Positions 1 through 5,943 of a DNA stretch of 6,682 nt are shown piece by piece. Under the pieces are notes generated by a model that saw only the letters and a list, made by a program, of their open reading frames with translations, was not told the DNA's origin and made no database searches. The first letter of the stretch is position 1; every line of letters starts with the position of its first letter. This DNA is from JOPF133 sp035505095. Its GTDB lineage: Bacteria > Acidobacteriota > Terriglobia > Bryobacterales > Bryobacteraceae. Made by a program: the position numbers and the translations under genes. Where the stretch lies: positions 1 to 6,682 of the forward strand of contig DATJRE010000106.1 of assembly GCA_035505095.1 (NCBI GenBank), given 5' to 3'.

Positions 1-271
1 TCTCCATCATCGCCGCTCCCCCAATACCGAACAAACCCATTTCCCCTCGCAGCCCTCACAAACCACGCCACTTACCCCCCGCAAGCCAACCCGCCTCCCA
101 CCCGCCCACCGGCTGCCACCCCTCGCGCGCGCCCCAATCCCACGGCAGCACAAGACATCCCATAAGCGAACACCTTGCCCAATTGGCTACCCCTTTTACC
201 CTCCGTGCCGTCAAAGGGTTACGCTGGTAAAGGAAGTGGCAGGGTCCGTGCCCTTTCACTTCGGAGTTCCC
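1..271. other. Non-coding C-rich leader upstream of the adaptor gene
   Basis: No convincing gene is present. The first 180 bases contain 94 C and only 24 G on the + strand, with almost no G in runs such as 70-79, which is unlike the balanced coding DNA that follows. The compositional bias fades at about 150-200. Near the gene there is a perfect 6-base inverted repeat, CCCTTT (191-196) against AAAGGG (213-218), and an overlapping alternative pairing of 192-200 with 227-234. TCCGTGCC occurs twice as a direct repeat (202-209 and 245-252). A very weak promoter-like pair, TTGCCC (175-180) and TACCCT (197-202) with a 16-base spacer, could drive the adaptor gene, but in DNA of this composition it may be chance. 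The stretch could also be the far end of an untranslated region of a gene to the left. Confidence 0.5.
263..266 (+). promoter_or_regulatory. Ribosome binding site deciding the adaptor start
   Basis: GGAG lies 5 bases before the ATG at 272. This favours that start over the in-frame GTG at 236, whose purine-rich stretch touches the start codon directly. Confidence 0.55.
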
Positions 272-1558
272 ATGGACATACAGCGCAAAGGTGCCAAGAA
301 GAAAAGGATCATCCGTACAACGGTGGTCTCGGTAATCTTAGCCGTCGGCCTCGGCGCCGGCTGGATAGGGCTGAATAAGCTCAAACCTGCGGCGCCCGGC
401 GTCGAGTATTCCACTCTGTGGCCGGACACCGTCAAACGCGGGCCGATCACCCTGGAGGTGCGCGGCCTGGGCACGCTCGTGCCCGAAGACACCATGCTCA
501 TCACCGCCACCACCGACGCGCGCATCGATCGCATCCTGATCCGCCCCGGCACGCCGGTGCGAGCCGATTCCGTGGTCATGATCATGAGCAGCCCCGACCT
601 GCAAACCCAGTTGATGACCGACGAGTACGCTTTGAAGGCCGCCCAGGCCGATCTCGACAACCTCAAAGTCACCCTTGAAAAGGCCCTCCTGGACATGCAA
701 TCCACCGAGGCCCAGGTGGCCTCCGATTACGCTACCGCCAAGCTGGAGGCCGATCGCGATGACGCCCTCGCCAAAGCCAATCTGCTGCCGGCCATGGACG
801 CCCAGATTTCCGAGGTCAAGGCCAAGGAACTGGCCACCCGCCTGGATATCGAAAAGAAACGCCTGGCCACCTATGCCGCCAGCGAAGAGGCCCAGCTCGG
901 CTCCCAGAAAGTGAAAGTGGATCAGGCTCGCGCCGAGTATGAACTCAAAAAGAGCCAGGCCGATCAGCTCAAGGTAAAAGCCGGTTTCGACGGCATGCTG
1001 GAGGCGCTGCCGGCGCCCCTCAACCCGGTTGAGGAAGGGCAGAAGGTCACCGCCGGAACTCCCCTCGGCAAAGTGGCTCAGCCGTCCCATCTCAAAGCCG
1101 AGTTGAAAATCGCCGAAACCCAGGTGAAGGATATCGCCATCGGCCAGCCCGCCGTCATCGACACGCGCCTGGCCGGCAACGGCTGGGATGGCCTCATTCA
1201 CGGCCACGTCTCGCGCATCGACCCGTCCATTCTGAACGGCACCGTCACCGTGGATGTGGCGCTCAAAGGACCGCTGCCGCCGGTCCTGCGCCCCGATTTA
1301 AGCGTCGATGGCACCATCCAGGAGGCCAAGCTGGATGACGTCATCTACGTCGGCCGCCCCGTCTTCGGCCAGCAGGACAGCACCGTGCAGCTTTTCAGGG
1401 TGGACCCCGATGGCAAGTACGCCAACAAGGTCAAAGTCACCTTCGGACGCAGCTCTGTAAATACAATTCAGATCGTAGACGGCTTAAAAGTAGGCGACAA
1501 GGTGATTCTGTCCGACATGTCCGCCTACGATGCATACGACCGCATCAAATTGAACTAA
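272..1558 (+). CDS. HlyD/MacA-type periplasmic adaptor (membrane fusion protein) of an ABC efflux system
   Basis: A 428-residue membrane fusion protein that would link an inner-membrane ABC permease to an outer-membrane channel across the periplasm. A basic N-terminus (residues 5-15, many Lys/Arg) precedes one hydrophobic segment (about 13-34), giving an uncleaved inner-membrane anchor. The first half of a biotinyl-lipoyl-like domain lies around 54-108, ending in a Ser-Ser-Pro-Asp turn. A long Ala/Lys/Glu-rich coiled-coil hairpin follows (about 109-233), then the second lipoyl half (about 234-270, with a Val-Lys-Ala-Gly-Phe-Asp-Gly core), then beta-barrel and membrane-proximal domains to the end. 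This order is typical of the family. ATG at 272 is preferred because GGAG (263-266) sits 5 bases upstream. An in-frame GTG at 236 would add 12 residues, but its purine-rich AAGGAA abuts it with no spacing. An ABC ATPase gene starts 48 bases downstream, probably in the same operon. The substrate is unknown, and the TolC-like partner is not here. Confidence 0.93.
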   Translation: MDIQRKGAKKKRIIRTTVVSVILAVGLGAGWIGLNKLKPAAPGVEYSTLWPDTVKRGPITLEVRGLGTLVPEDTMLITATTDARIDRILIRPGTPVRADSVVMIMSSPDLQTQLMTDEYALKAAQADLDNLKVTLEKALLDMQSTEAQVASDYATAKLEADRDDALAKANLLPAMDAQISEVKAKELATRLDIEKKRLATYAASEEAQLGSQKVKVDQARAEYELKKSQADQLKVKAGFDGMLEALPAPLNPVEEGQKVTAGTPLGKVAQPSHLKAELKIAETQVKDIAIGQPAVIDTRLAGNGWDGLIHGHVSRIDPSILNGTVTVDVALKGPLPPVLRPDLSVDGTIQEAKLDDVIYVGRPVFGQQDSTVQLFRVDPDGKYANKVKVTFGRSSVNTIQIVDGLKVGDKVILSDMSAYDAYDRIKLN

Positions 1559-1606
1559 ACGGATGGAACAAAGATTTCGCCATTCTCGTAGACAGGAGCA
1601 ATGATC

Positions 1607-2317
1607 ATGGATGATAACGGCTCGCAACCCCTGCTTCGGCTGGAAAACGTCAGCAAAGTCTTCGTGACGGACGAGGTGGAAACGCACGCTCTCTCGGCGG
1701 TCCACTTCGACGTCAAGAAAGGAGAGTACCTGTCGATCGCAGGGCCTTCGGGCTGTGGGAAATCGACGCTGCTCGCCATCCTGGGGCTGCTCGACACCCC
1801 CAGCGACGGCTCGTATTATCTGAACGGCAAACCGGTCACCGGGTTGAAGCTTTCTGAGCGCGCCCGCATTCGCAACCGCGAGATCGGATTTATTTTTCAG
1901 GCATTCAACTTAATCGGCGATCTGACGGTCTATGAAAACGTAGAGTTGCCGCTGACCTACCGGGGCATGCCTTCGGCCGAGCGCAAGCGGCGCGTGCAGG
2001 AGGCCCTGGAGCGCGTGGGGATGTCGCATCGCATGAAGCATTACCCCTCCCAGCTCTCGGGCGGTCAACAACAGCGTGTGGCCGTGGCCCGCGCCTTGAG
2101 CGGCGATCCGCTCATCCTGCTGGCGGATGAGCCCACTGGGAACCTCGATTCGGCCAACGGTGAAGCGGTCATGAGCCTGCTGCGCGAATTGCATGCCGCC
2201 GGTTCTACCGTCTGCATGGTGACGCACGACCCGCGCTATGCCGAATTCGCCGACCGTACCATCCGGCTGTTCGACGGGCGCATTGTAGAAGAAAAGATCG
2301 AGTCCGCGAAACATTAG
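1607..2317 (+). CDS. ABC transporter ATP-binding protein, MacB/LolD type (ATPase 1)
   Basis: A 236-residue cytoplasmic ABC ATPase that would power a MacB/FtsX-fold permease. From this start the motifs are: Walker A GPSGCGKST (46-54), Q-loop Gln98, the subfamily-typical LTVYEN stretch just after it, signature LSGGQQQR (150-157), Walker B ILLADE ending in catalytic Glu175, an intact D-loop NLDS (179-182) and switch His207. All are canonical, so it should be active. Length fits LolD-like subunits (about 220-240). AGGAG at 1594-1598 is 8 bases from the ATG at 1607 but only 2 from the in-frame ATG at 1601, so I prefer 1607; the 1601 start adds two residues. It follows the adaptor gene with no visible terminator, so the two are probably co-transcribed. 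No permease is directly adjacent: the next gene on the strand is 351 bases away and encodes a DUF4097 protein. The likely partner permease is the ADOP protein at 3517, but this is inference. Confidence 0.95.
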   Translation: MDDNGSQPLLRLENVSKVFVTDEVETHALSAVHFDVKKGEYLSIAGPSGCGKSTLLAILGLLDTPSDGSYYLNGKPVTGLKLSERARIRNREIGFIFQAFNLIGDLTVYENVELPLTYRGMPSAERKRRVQEALERVGMSHRMKHYPSQLSGGQQQRVAVARALSGDPLILLADEPTGNLDSANGEAVMSLLRELHAAGSTVCMVTHDPRYAEFADRTIRLFDGRIVEEKIESAKH

Positions 2318-2360
2318 TGCCATGACCGCGAAACTTGTCCCCATTAGCGGATCACTCGCC

Positions 2361-2404
2361 CACGCTCGGGGCTCCGATCCGAGCTCCGACCGCCAGGGAG
2401 CGTG
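2361..2404 (+). repeat. Repeat module, copy A
   Basis: The first box, CACGCTCGGGGCTCCG (2361-2376), matches 13 of 16 bases with the box opening copy B at 2468. The second box ends in AGGGAGCG (2396-2403). Spacing between the boxes is shorter than in copy B. The inner part, CTCCGACCGC, also forms the left arm of a 10-base inverted repeat with 2427-2436. Confidence 0.45.
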
Positions 2405-2467
2405 TGTCGCAACCGCCCAACCTCTCGCGGTCGGAGACTTGGGGTGCGGTCGCGGTTACCGCGGGCT

Positions 2468-2520
2468 TACGCACGCGGCTCCGCAAGTAGTGCCCGCAGC
2501 CGCGAGCGTGAGGGAGCGGT
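2468..2520 (+). repeat. Repeat module, copy B
   Basis: The opening box TACGCACGCGGCTCCG (2468-2483) corresponds to the first box of copy A, and the closing AGGGAGCGG (2511-2519) to its second. Between them CGCGGCT (2474-2480) can pair with AGCCGCG (2498-2504), a 7-base perfect stem with a 17-base loop. Confidence 0.45.
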
Positions 2521-2563
2521 TGTCAATTCCTGGTTGGGACAGACACTAGTTACCCGGGCGGAT

Positions 2564-2587
2564 TGCCGGCCTGCGGTGGGGCCGGCA
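2564..2587 (+). repeat. GC-rich stem-loop with GCCTGC iterations
   Basis: TGCCGGC (2564-2570) and GCCGGCA (2581-2587) form a perfect 7-base stem with a 10-base loop. No T-run follows, so a classical intrinsic terminator is not supported. The hexamer GCCTGC recurs at 2569, 2588 and 2608, about every 20 bases. It may belong to the repeat block or act as an RNA structure before the DUF4097 gene. Confidence 0.4.
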
Positions 2588-2653
2588 GCCTGCCAGCCCT
2601 GCCAACGGCCTGCCGCGCTCTGAGGGAATTCACCAGACTCCGGGGCATTTCAT

Positions 2654-2660
2654 GGAGGAG
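2654..2660 (+). promoter_or_regulatory. Strong Shine-Dalgarno for the DUF4097 gene
   Basis: GGAGGAG ends 8 bases before the ATG at 2669. It is the best ribosome binding site in the window, which fixes the start and argues for efficient translation. An out-of-frame ATG at 2664 lies too close to it to compete. Confidence 0.75.
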
Positions 2661-2668
2661 GGGATGCC

Positions 2669-3439
2669 ATGCGAAAACTGCAACGAAGGGCCCTTATTGT
2701 ATTGTTGGCGGCTCCGGCCGCCTTTTCCGGTCTTTATGCAAGAACTATTGGAGTGCCGCCGTTCCAGTTCCGGCAGATCTACGGCCTGAATCACAACGGC
2801 CGGGTGCTCATTCATAACCTGTACGGCGACGTCCGCATTACCGCCTGGGACCGCGATGAGGTCCTGGTGGAAGCCATCAAAAAGTCCCGCGACCCGCGTC
2901 ACGCCGACGACGCGCAGATTGTAGTCGATTCCTCGGCCGAAGTGCTCTCCATCCGCACGCTGTACCTGGGCGCCGATGCCGAGCATCCGGCCAGCGTGGA
3001 GTACCACATCATGGTGCCGCGCTCGGCCAATCTCGAAAATGTCAAAATCATTAACGGCGCGCTGTCCATCAGCGGGGTGGCGGGCCCCGTGAAAGCTTCT
3101 TCGGTCAACGGCAGCATCAAAGCCGAACGCATCGGCGGCGAGGCCGATCTCTCCACGGTGAACGGGCCCCTGGAGGTGGATTTCAACCGCATCGCGCCCG
3201 CTCACCCCATTGCTTTGAGTTCCGTCAACGGCCCCATCCGCCTGTCCATTCCGTCGGATGCGGATGCGGTTCTGGAAGCCCGCAACCTCTCGGGCGGCAT
3301 CGATACCGAATTCGGCCACGCCTGGCGCGAATCCACCGGCCAACGCCTCCGAACCACCGTGAACCACGGCGGCGCCCAGATTCACGTGCACAACGTCAAC
3401 GGGGGGATCTCGATTCACGCCTGGTTCCGCCGCACGTAA
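2669..3439 (+). CDS. Secreted DUF4097-type beta-repeat protein (putative adhesin-like)
   Basis: A 256-residue exported protein resembling the DUF4097/DUF4098 beta-strand-repeat family, whose function is not established. Residues 1-24 look like a Sec signal peptide: Arg/Lys at 2-7, hydrophobic core 8-19, and Leu-Tyr-Ala at 22-24 as a likely cleavage site; there is no lipobox Cys. The mature part is a ladder of short strands with a recurring Asn-Gly turn followed by alternating hydrophobic residues: about 50-57, 127-134, 145-152, 163-170, 185-192, 206-213 and 242-249. The three central copies contain Ser/Thr-Val-Asn-Gly almost unchanged. Such periodicity suggests a right-handed beta-solenoid. 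No transmembrane segment follows the signal, so it should be periplasmic or exported. It lies between transporter genes on the same strand, suggesting but not proving a link. Family assignment is by pattern; the adhesin label is only a database-style name. Confidence 0.85.
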   Translation: MRKLQRRALIVLLAAPAAFSGLYARTIGVPPFQFRQIYGLNHNGRVLIHNLYGDVRITAWDRDEVLVEAIKKSRDPRHADDAQIVVDSSAEVLSIRTLYLGADAEHPASVEYHIMVPRSANLENVKIINGALSISGVAGPVKASSVNGSIKAERIGGEADLSTVNGPLEVDFNRIAPAHPIALSSVNGPIRLSIPSDADAVLEARNLSGGIDTEFGHAWRESTGQRLRTTVNHGGAQIHVHNVNGGISIHAWFRRT

Positions 3440-3447
3440 ACACCTGG

Positions 3448-3475
3448 GGCCTTACCGGGGACGCTCCGAAAGGCC
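3448..3475 (+). terminator. Imperfect hairpin after the DUF4097 gene
   Basis: GGCCTT (3448-3453) pairs with AAGGCC (3470-3475), with a possible inner CGG (3456-3458) to CCG (3466-3468) stem. It begins 9 bases after the DUF4097 stop codon. No T-run follows, so termination is uncertain; it could be a weak or Rho-assisted end. Confidence 0.25.
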
Positions 3476-3501
3476 TGGTACTCCCAACCGTTCTCGACAT
3501 T

Positions 3502-3510
3502 TGTTAACCT
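3502..3510 (+). promoter_or_regulatory. Possible extended -10 element for a leaderless permease transcript
   Basis: The sequence TGTTAACCT fits the extended -10 pattern TGnTAnnnT, and its last T is 6 bases before the A of the permease ATG (3517). That is the distance expected if transcription begins at the start codon. There is no Shine-Dalgarno sequence before this ATG, which agrees with a leaderless message. No good -35 box is seen at the right spacing. A match to so short a pattern can occur by chance. Confidence 0.35.
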
Positions 3511-3516
3511 CGTCCC

Positions 3517-5937
3517 ATGTACTCAGTTGCTCGGGACTTGCGTCACGGAGTGCGCTTGTTCGGCAAAGCCCCTGGTTTTACAGCAGTTGCGCTGCTGACC
3601 CTGGGGCTGGGGATCGGGGCGACCACGGCCATTTTTAGTGTTGTCGACGCGGTTCTTTGGAAGCCTTTGCCTTTTCGCGATCCTGGACGGTTGCTGGTGG
3701 TCTGGGAAAGGAATGCGGCCCATCACCGCTTTCGTATGTTTGCCGCACCCTATAATTACCGGCAATGGCAGGACTGCCGCTCGCTTGATGGCGTGGCCGC
3801 CCTCGTGGATGCCCATTTGAGCCTGATCAGCGGGCCCAACGGCCCCATGGAGCCGGAGGAGTTGCGCGTGGAGCTGATCTCTGCCGGCATGCTGCCGCTG
3901 CTGGGGGTGCAGCCCGCCCTCGGACGCGGTTTCCGGCCTGAGGAGGATCGGCCGGGGCACACCAACTTCGTCCTGCTGAGCCACGACCTGTGGCAGCGCA
4001 AATTCGCCGGCGATCCCTCCATCCTGGGGAAGCCGATCGTCTTGCGCGACCAGAGTTACACCGTGCTGGGCGTGATGCCGCGGCGGTTTGCGGTGCTCGA
4101 TCCGGACACCGATTTGTGGATGCCCCTGGCGCTCGATTGGAACGACCCGCGGGTGCCGAGGGCGCGGAATTTGACGGTCGTCGGAAGATTAAAGGAAGGC
4201 GTTACCATCGACCAGGCCCGCAGCGAGCTGGATACCATCGGCGCGCGCGGCGAGCAGACCGATCCGCTGATCGATGCGGGCTGGCGGCCGTCGGTTTTCC
4301 CGTTCTCCGATGAGCTGGTGGGCAAGGTGCGGGAACCTCTGCTGGTGCTGCTCTGCGCCGTGGGGCTCCTGCTGCTCATGACCTGCGCCAACGTGGCCAA
4401 TCTGCTGCTGGCACGGGCCTCCACGCGCGCCAAGGAGATCGCCGTCCGCTCCGCCCTGGGCGCCGGACGGGGCCGGATTGCCGCGCAGTTGCTGGTGGAG
4501 GGCGTGTCGCTCTCGCTGGTGGGCGGTTTTCTGGGAACCCTGCTGGCCGGGTTGGGCGTGCGGCTGCTGGTCCGCCTGGCCAGCGAACAGATTCCGCGCC
4601 TGGCAGGCACCGCGCTGAACGGCAAGCTGCTGCTCTTTGCGCTGGCGCTTTCGGTAACCACCGGGGTCCTGTTCGCCGTGGCGCCGGCTCTCCACGCCTC
4701 GCGCACCAACTTGAGCGCTGCCCTGCGCGAAGGCGGCCGCTCCGGCACCATGAGCCGCTCCGCCCGCGCCATGCGCCGCGGACTGGTGGCCGCGCAGATC
4801 GCCCTGGCGGTGGTGGTGATGATCGGCTCAGGTCTGCTGATCCGCAGCTTCGAGCGGCTGCGCGCCGTGAACCCGGGGTTCCAGCCGGCGGGCCTGCTTA
4901 CCACCCGCCTGCCCCTGGCGGCCAGGCTGAGTACTCCGCCCCTGCGCATCGCCTTCCTCCAGGACTTGGCCGGGCGGGTGGGATCGCTGCCGGGCGTCAC
5001 CGCAGTGGGGTTTGTGAATACTCTGCCGCTAACCGGATTCGGGGGTGGTTCGTCTTTTGCAGTAGACGGCCGCCCGGCGCCGCCGCAGGACCAGCGGCCT
5101 ATCGCGCTGGTCCGGAGAGTGGATGAAGGATACTTCCGCGCGATCGGAATTCCGCTGATCGCGGGCCGCGGGTTTAGCCCGATGGATACGCCCCAGACGC
5201 CCCAGGTGGCCATCGTGAACCAGACCCTGGTGCGCCGCTTCTGGCCGCAAGGCAATCCGATCGGCGGCCGGCTGATTGTGGATTTCGATGGCGGGACATC
5301 CTGCGAGATTATCGGCGTGGTGGGAGACGTGAAACCGGAACGTATGGATACCGATGAGTGGCCCACGATTTATCGTCCGTTCCGCCAGCGGACCACGATT
5401 GGGATGGTGATGGTGGTTCGTACTACGGTCGCCCCGATGTCCCTGGCGCAGGCCGTCGAGCACACCGTGCACCAGATGGATCCGGTGCAGGCGGTGGCCG
5501 ACATGCGGCCCATGGATGCGGTGATGGATCACGCGCTGGCCGAAGCGCGCTTCCAGACCGTAGTGTTGGGACTCTTCGCGCTGGTGGCGTTCACGCTCTC
5601 GGCTGTGGGCATTTACGGGCTGATCTCCTACGACGTCACCGAGCGCACCCGCGAACTGGGCATTCGCATGGCGCTGGGCGCCGAATCGCCGCACATTCTG
5701 CGGCTGGTGGTGGGGCAGGGCGCCCGCCTGGCCGCATATGGAATTGCCGCCGGGCTGGCCGCCTCGTTCGGGCTCACGCGCCTGATGGCCGGCATGTTAT
5801 ATGAGGTGCATCCGGCCGACGCCTACACCTTCGCCGCCATCGCCCTGCTGTTGGGAGCGGTCGCCCTGCTGGCCAGTTACCTGCCGTCACGCCGCGCCAT
5901 GGCGCTGGATGCCGTGACGGCCCTGCGGCACGAATAA
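3517..5937 (+). CDS. ADOP-family ABC permease (duplicated MacB/FtsX permease)
   Basis: An 806-residue inner-membrane permease built as a tandem duplication of the MacB periplasmic core plus FtsX module. Half one: helix about 21-45 in the conserved Gly-Ile-Gly-Ala-Thr-Thr-Ala-Ile-Phe-Ser context, periplasmic domain about 50-270, helices about 274-297, 331-353 and 371-392. Half two: helix about 423-442, periplasmic domain about 445-680, helices about 682-705, 735-760 and 771-791. Each half has the cytoplasmic FtsX motif, KEIAVRSALGA (306-316) and RELGIRMALGA (712-722), which in relatives contacts the ATPase. The C-terminus ALRHE is typical. Length and layout match the ADOP family (TIGR03434), named for its acidobacterial restriction and lack of neighbouring ATPase genes. 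Here an ATPase gene starts 6 bases downstream. The ATG at 3517 lacks a Shine-Dalgarno sequence, but the N-terminus aligns well with family starts. Substrate unknown; it may export a molecule or transmit force as MacB does. Confidence 0.95.
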   Translation: MYSVARDLRHGVRLFGKAPGFTAVALLTLGLGIGATTAIFSVVDAVLWKPLPFRDPGRLLVVWERNAAHHRFRMFAAPYNYRQWQDCRSLDGVAALVDAHLSLISGPNGPMEPEELRVELISAGMLPLLGVQPALGRGFRPEEDRPGHTNFVLLSHDLWQRKFAGDPSILGKPIVLRDQSYTVLGVMPRRFAVLDPDTDLWMPLALDWNDPRVPRARNLTVVGRLKEGVTIDQARSELDTIGARGEQTDPLIDAGWRPSVFPFSDELVGKVREPLLVLLCAVGLLLLMTCANVANLLLARASTRAKEIAVRSALGAGRGRIAAQLLVEGVSLSLVGGFLGTLLAGLGVRLLVRLASEQIPRLAGTALNGKLLLFALALSVTTGVLFAVAPALHASRTNLSAALREGGRSGTMSRSARAMRRGLVAAQIALAVVVMIGSGLLIRSFERLRAVNPGFQPAGLLTTRLPLAARLSTPPLRIAFLQDLAGRVGSLPGVTAVGFVNTLPLTGFGGGSSFAVDGRPAPPQDQRPIALVRRVDEGYFRAIGIPLIAGRGFSPMDTPQTPQVAIVNQTLVRRFWPQGNPIGGRLIVDFDGGTSCEIIGVVGDVKPERMDTDEWPTIYRPFRQRTTIGMVMVVRTTVAPMSLAQAVEHTVHQMDPVQAVADMRPMDAVMDHALAEARFQTVVLGLFALVAFTLSAVGIYGLISYDVTERTRELGIRMALGAESPHILRLVVGQGARLAAYGIAAGLAASFGLTRLMAGMLYEVHPADAYTFAAIALLLGAVALLASYLPSRRAMALDAVTALRHE

Positions 5938-5943
5938 GACATC

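Larger units (their letters stand above)
2318..2668. repeat. GC-rich intergenic repeat block between ATPase 1 and the DUF4097 gene
   Basis: No credible gene lies here. Short open frames exist in three phases but are low-complexity (Ala, Arg, Gly, Pro) and match no family. The block has two diverged direct copies of a two-part module (2361-2404 and 2468-2520): each has an ACGC-n-CG-n-GGCTCCG box followed by an AGGGAGCG box. Other structure: CTCCGACCGC (2384-2393) against GCGGTCGGAG (2427-2436), a 10-base perfect inverted repeat; the palindrome CGCGGTTACCGCG (2451-2463); and CGCGGCT (2474-2480) against AGCCGCG (2498-2504). The whole is framed by TGTCCC (2336-2341) and its complement GGGACA (2536-2541). 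I associate modules of this look, which read as Ala-Arg-Gly-Ser-type peptides when translated, with dispersed intergenic repeats in Solibacter-like acidobacteria; that is recollection, not a search. A weak promoter-like TTGTCA (2520-2525) with GACACT 16 bases on could serve the DUF4097 gene. Confidence 0.55.

Noticed and set aside
183..198. Sigma-54-like promoter starting TTGGC
   Set aside because: The -24-like TTGGC is present, but the required GC at the -12 position is replaced by T residues.
56..259. 67-codon - strand open frame in the C-rich leader
   Set aside because: Trp- and Gly-rich translation arising from the C-rich + strand; no ribosome binding site or family resemblance.
338..1207. 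289-codon open frame on the - strand over the adaptor gene
   Set aside because: Its Gly/His/Leu-rich translation has no recognisable motif and it mirrors the codon bias of the adaptor gene.
2336..2541. Complete insertion sequence bounded by TGTCCC/GGGACA
   Set aside because: The terminal match is only 6 bases, there is no transposase frame, and no target duplication immediately flanks it. It is kept only as a repeat block.
2322..2817. Short + strand open frames in the repeat block
   Set aside because: They are low-complexity, occur in three phases, lack ribosome binding sites, and consist of translated repeat modules; one also runs into the DUF4097 gene.
4056..5366. Long open frame of 436 codons on the - strand inside the permease gene
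   Set aside because: It lies opposite a strongly supported permease gene, and its translation is rich in Arg, Pro, Ser and Thr with no domain. Long antisense frames are common in GC-rich coding DNA.
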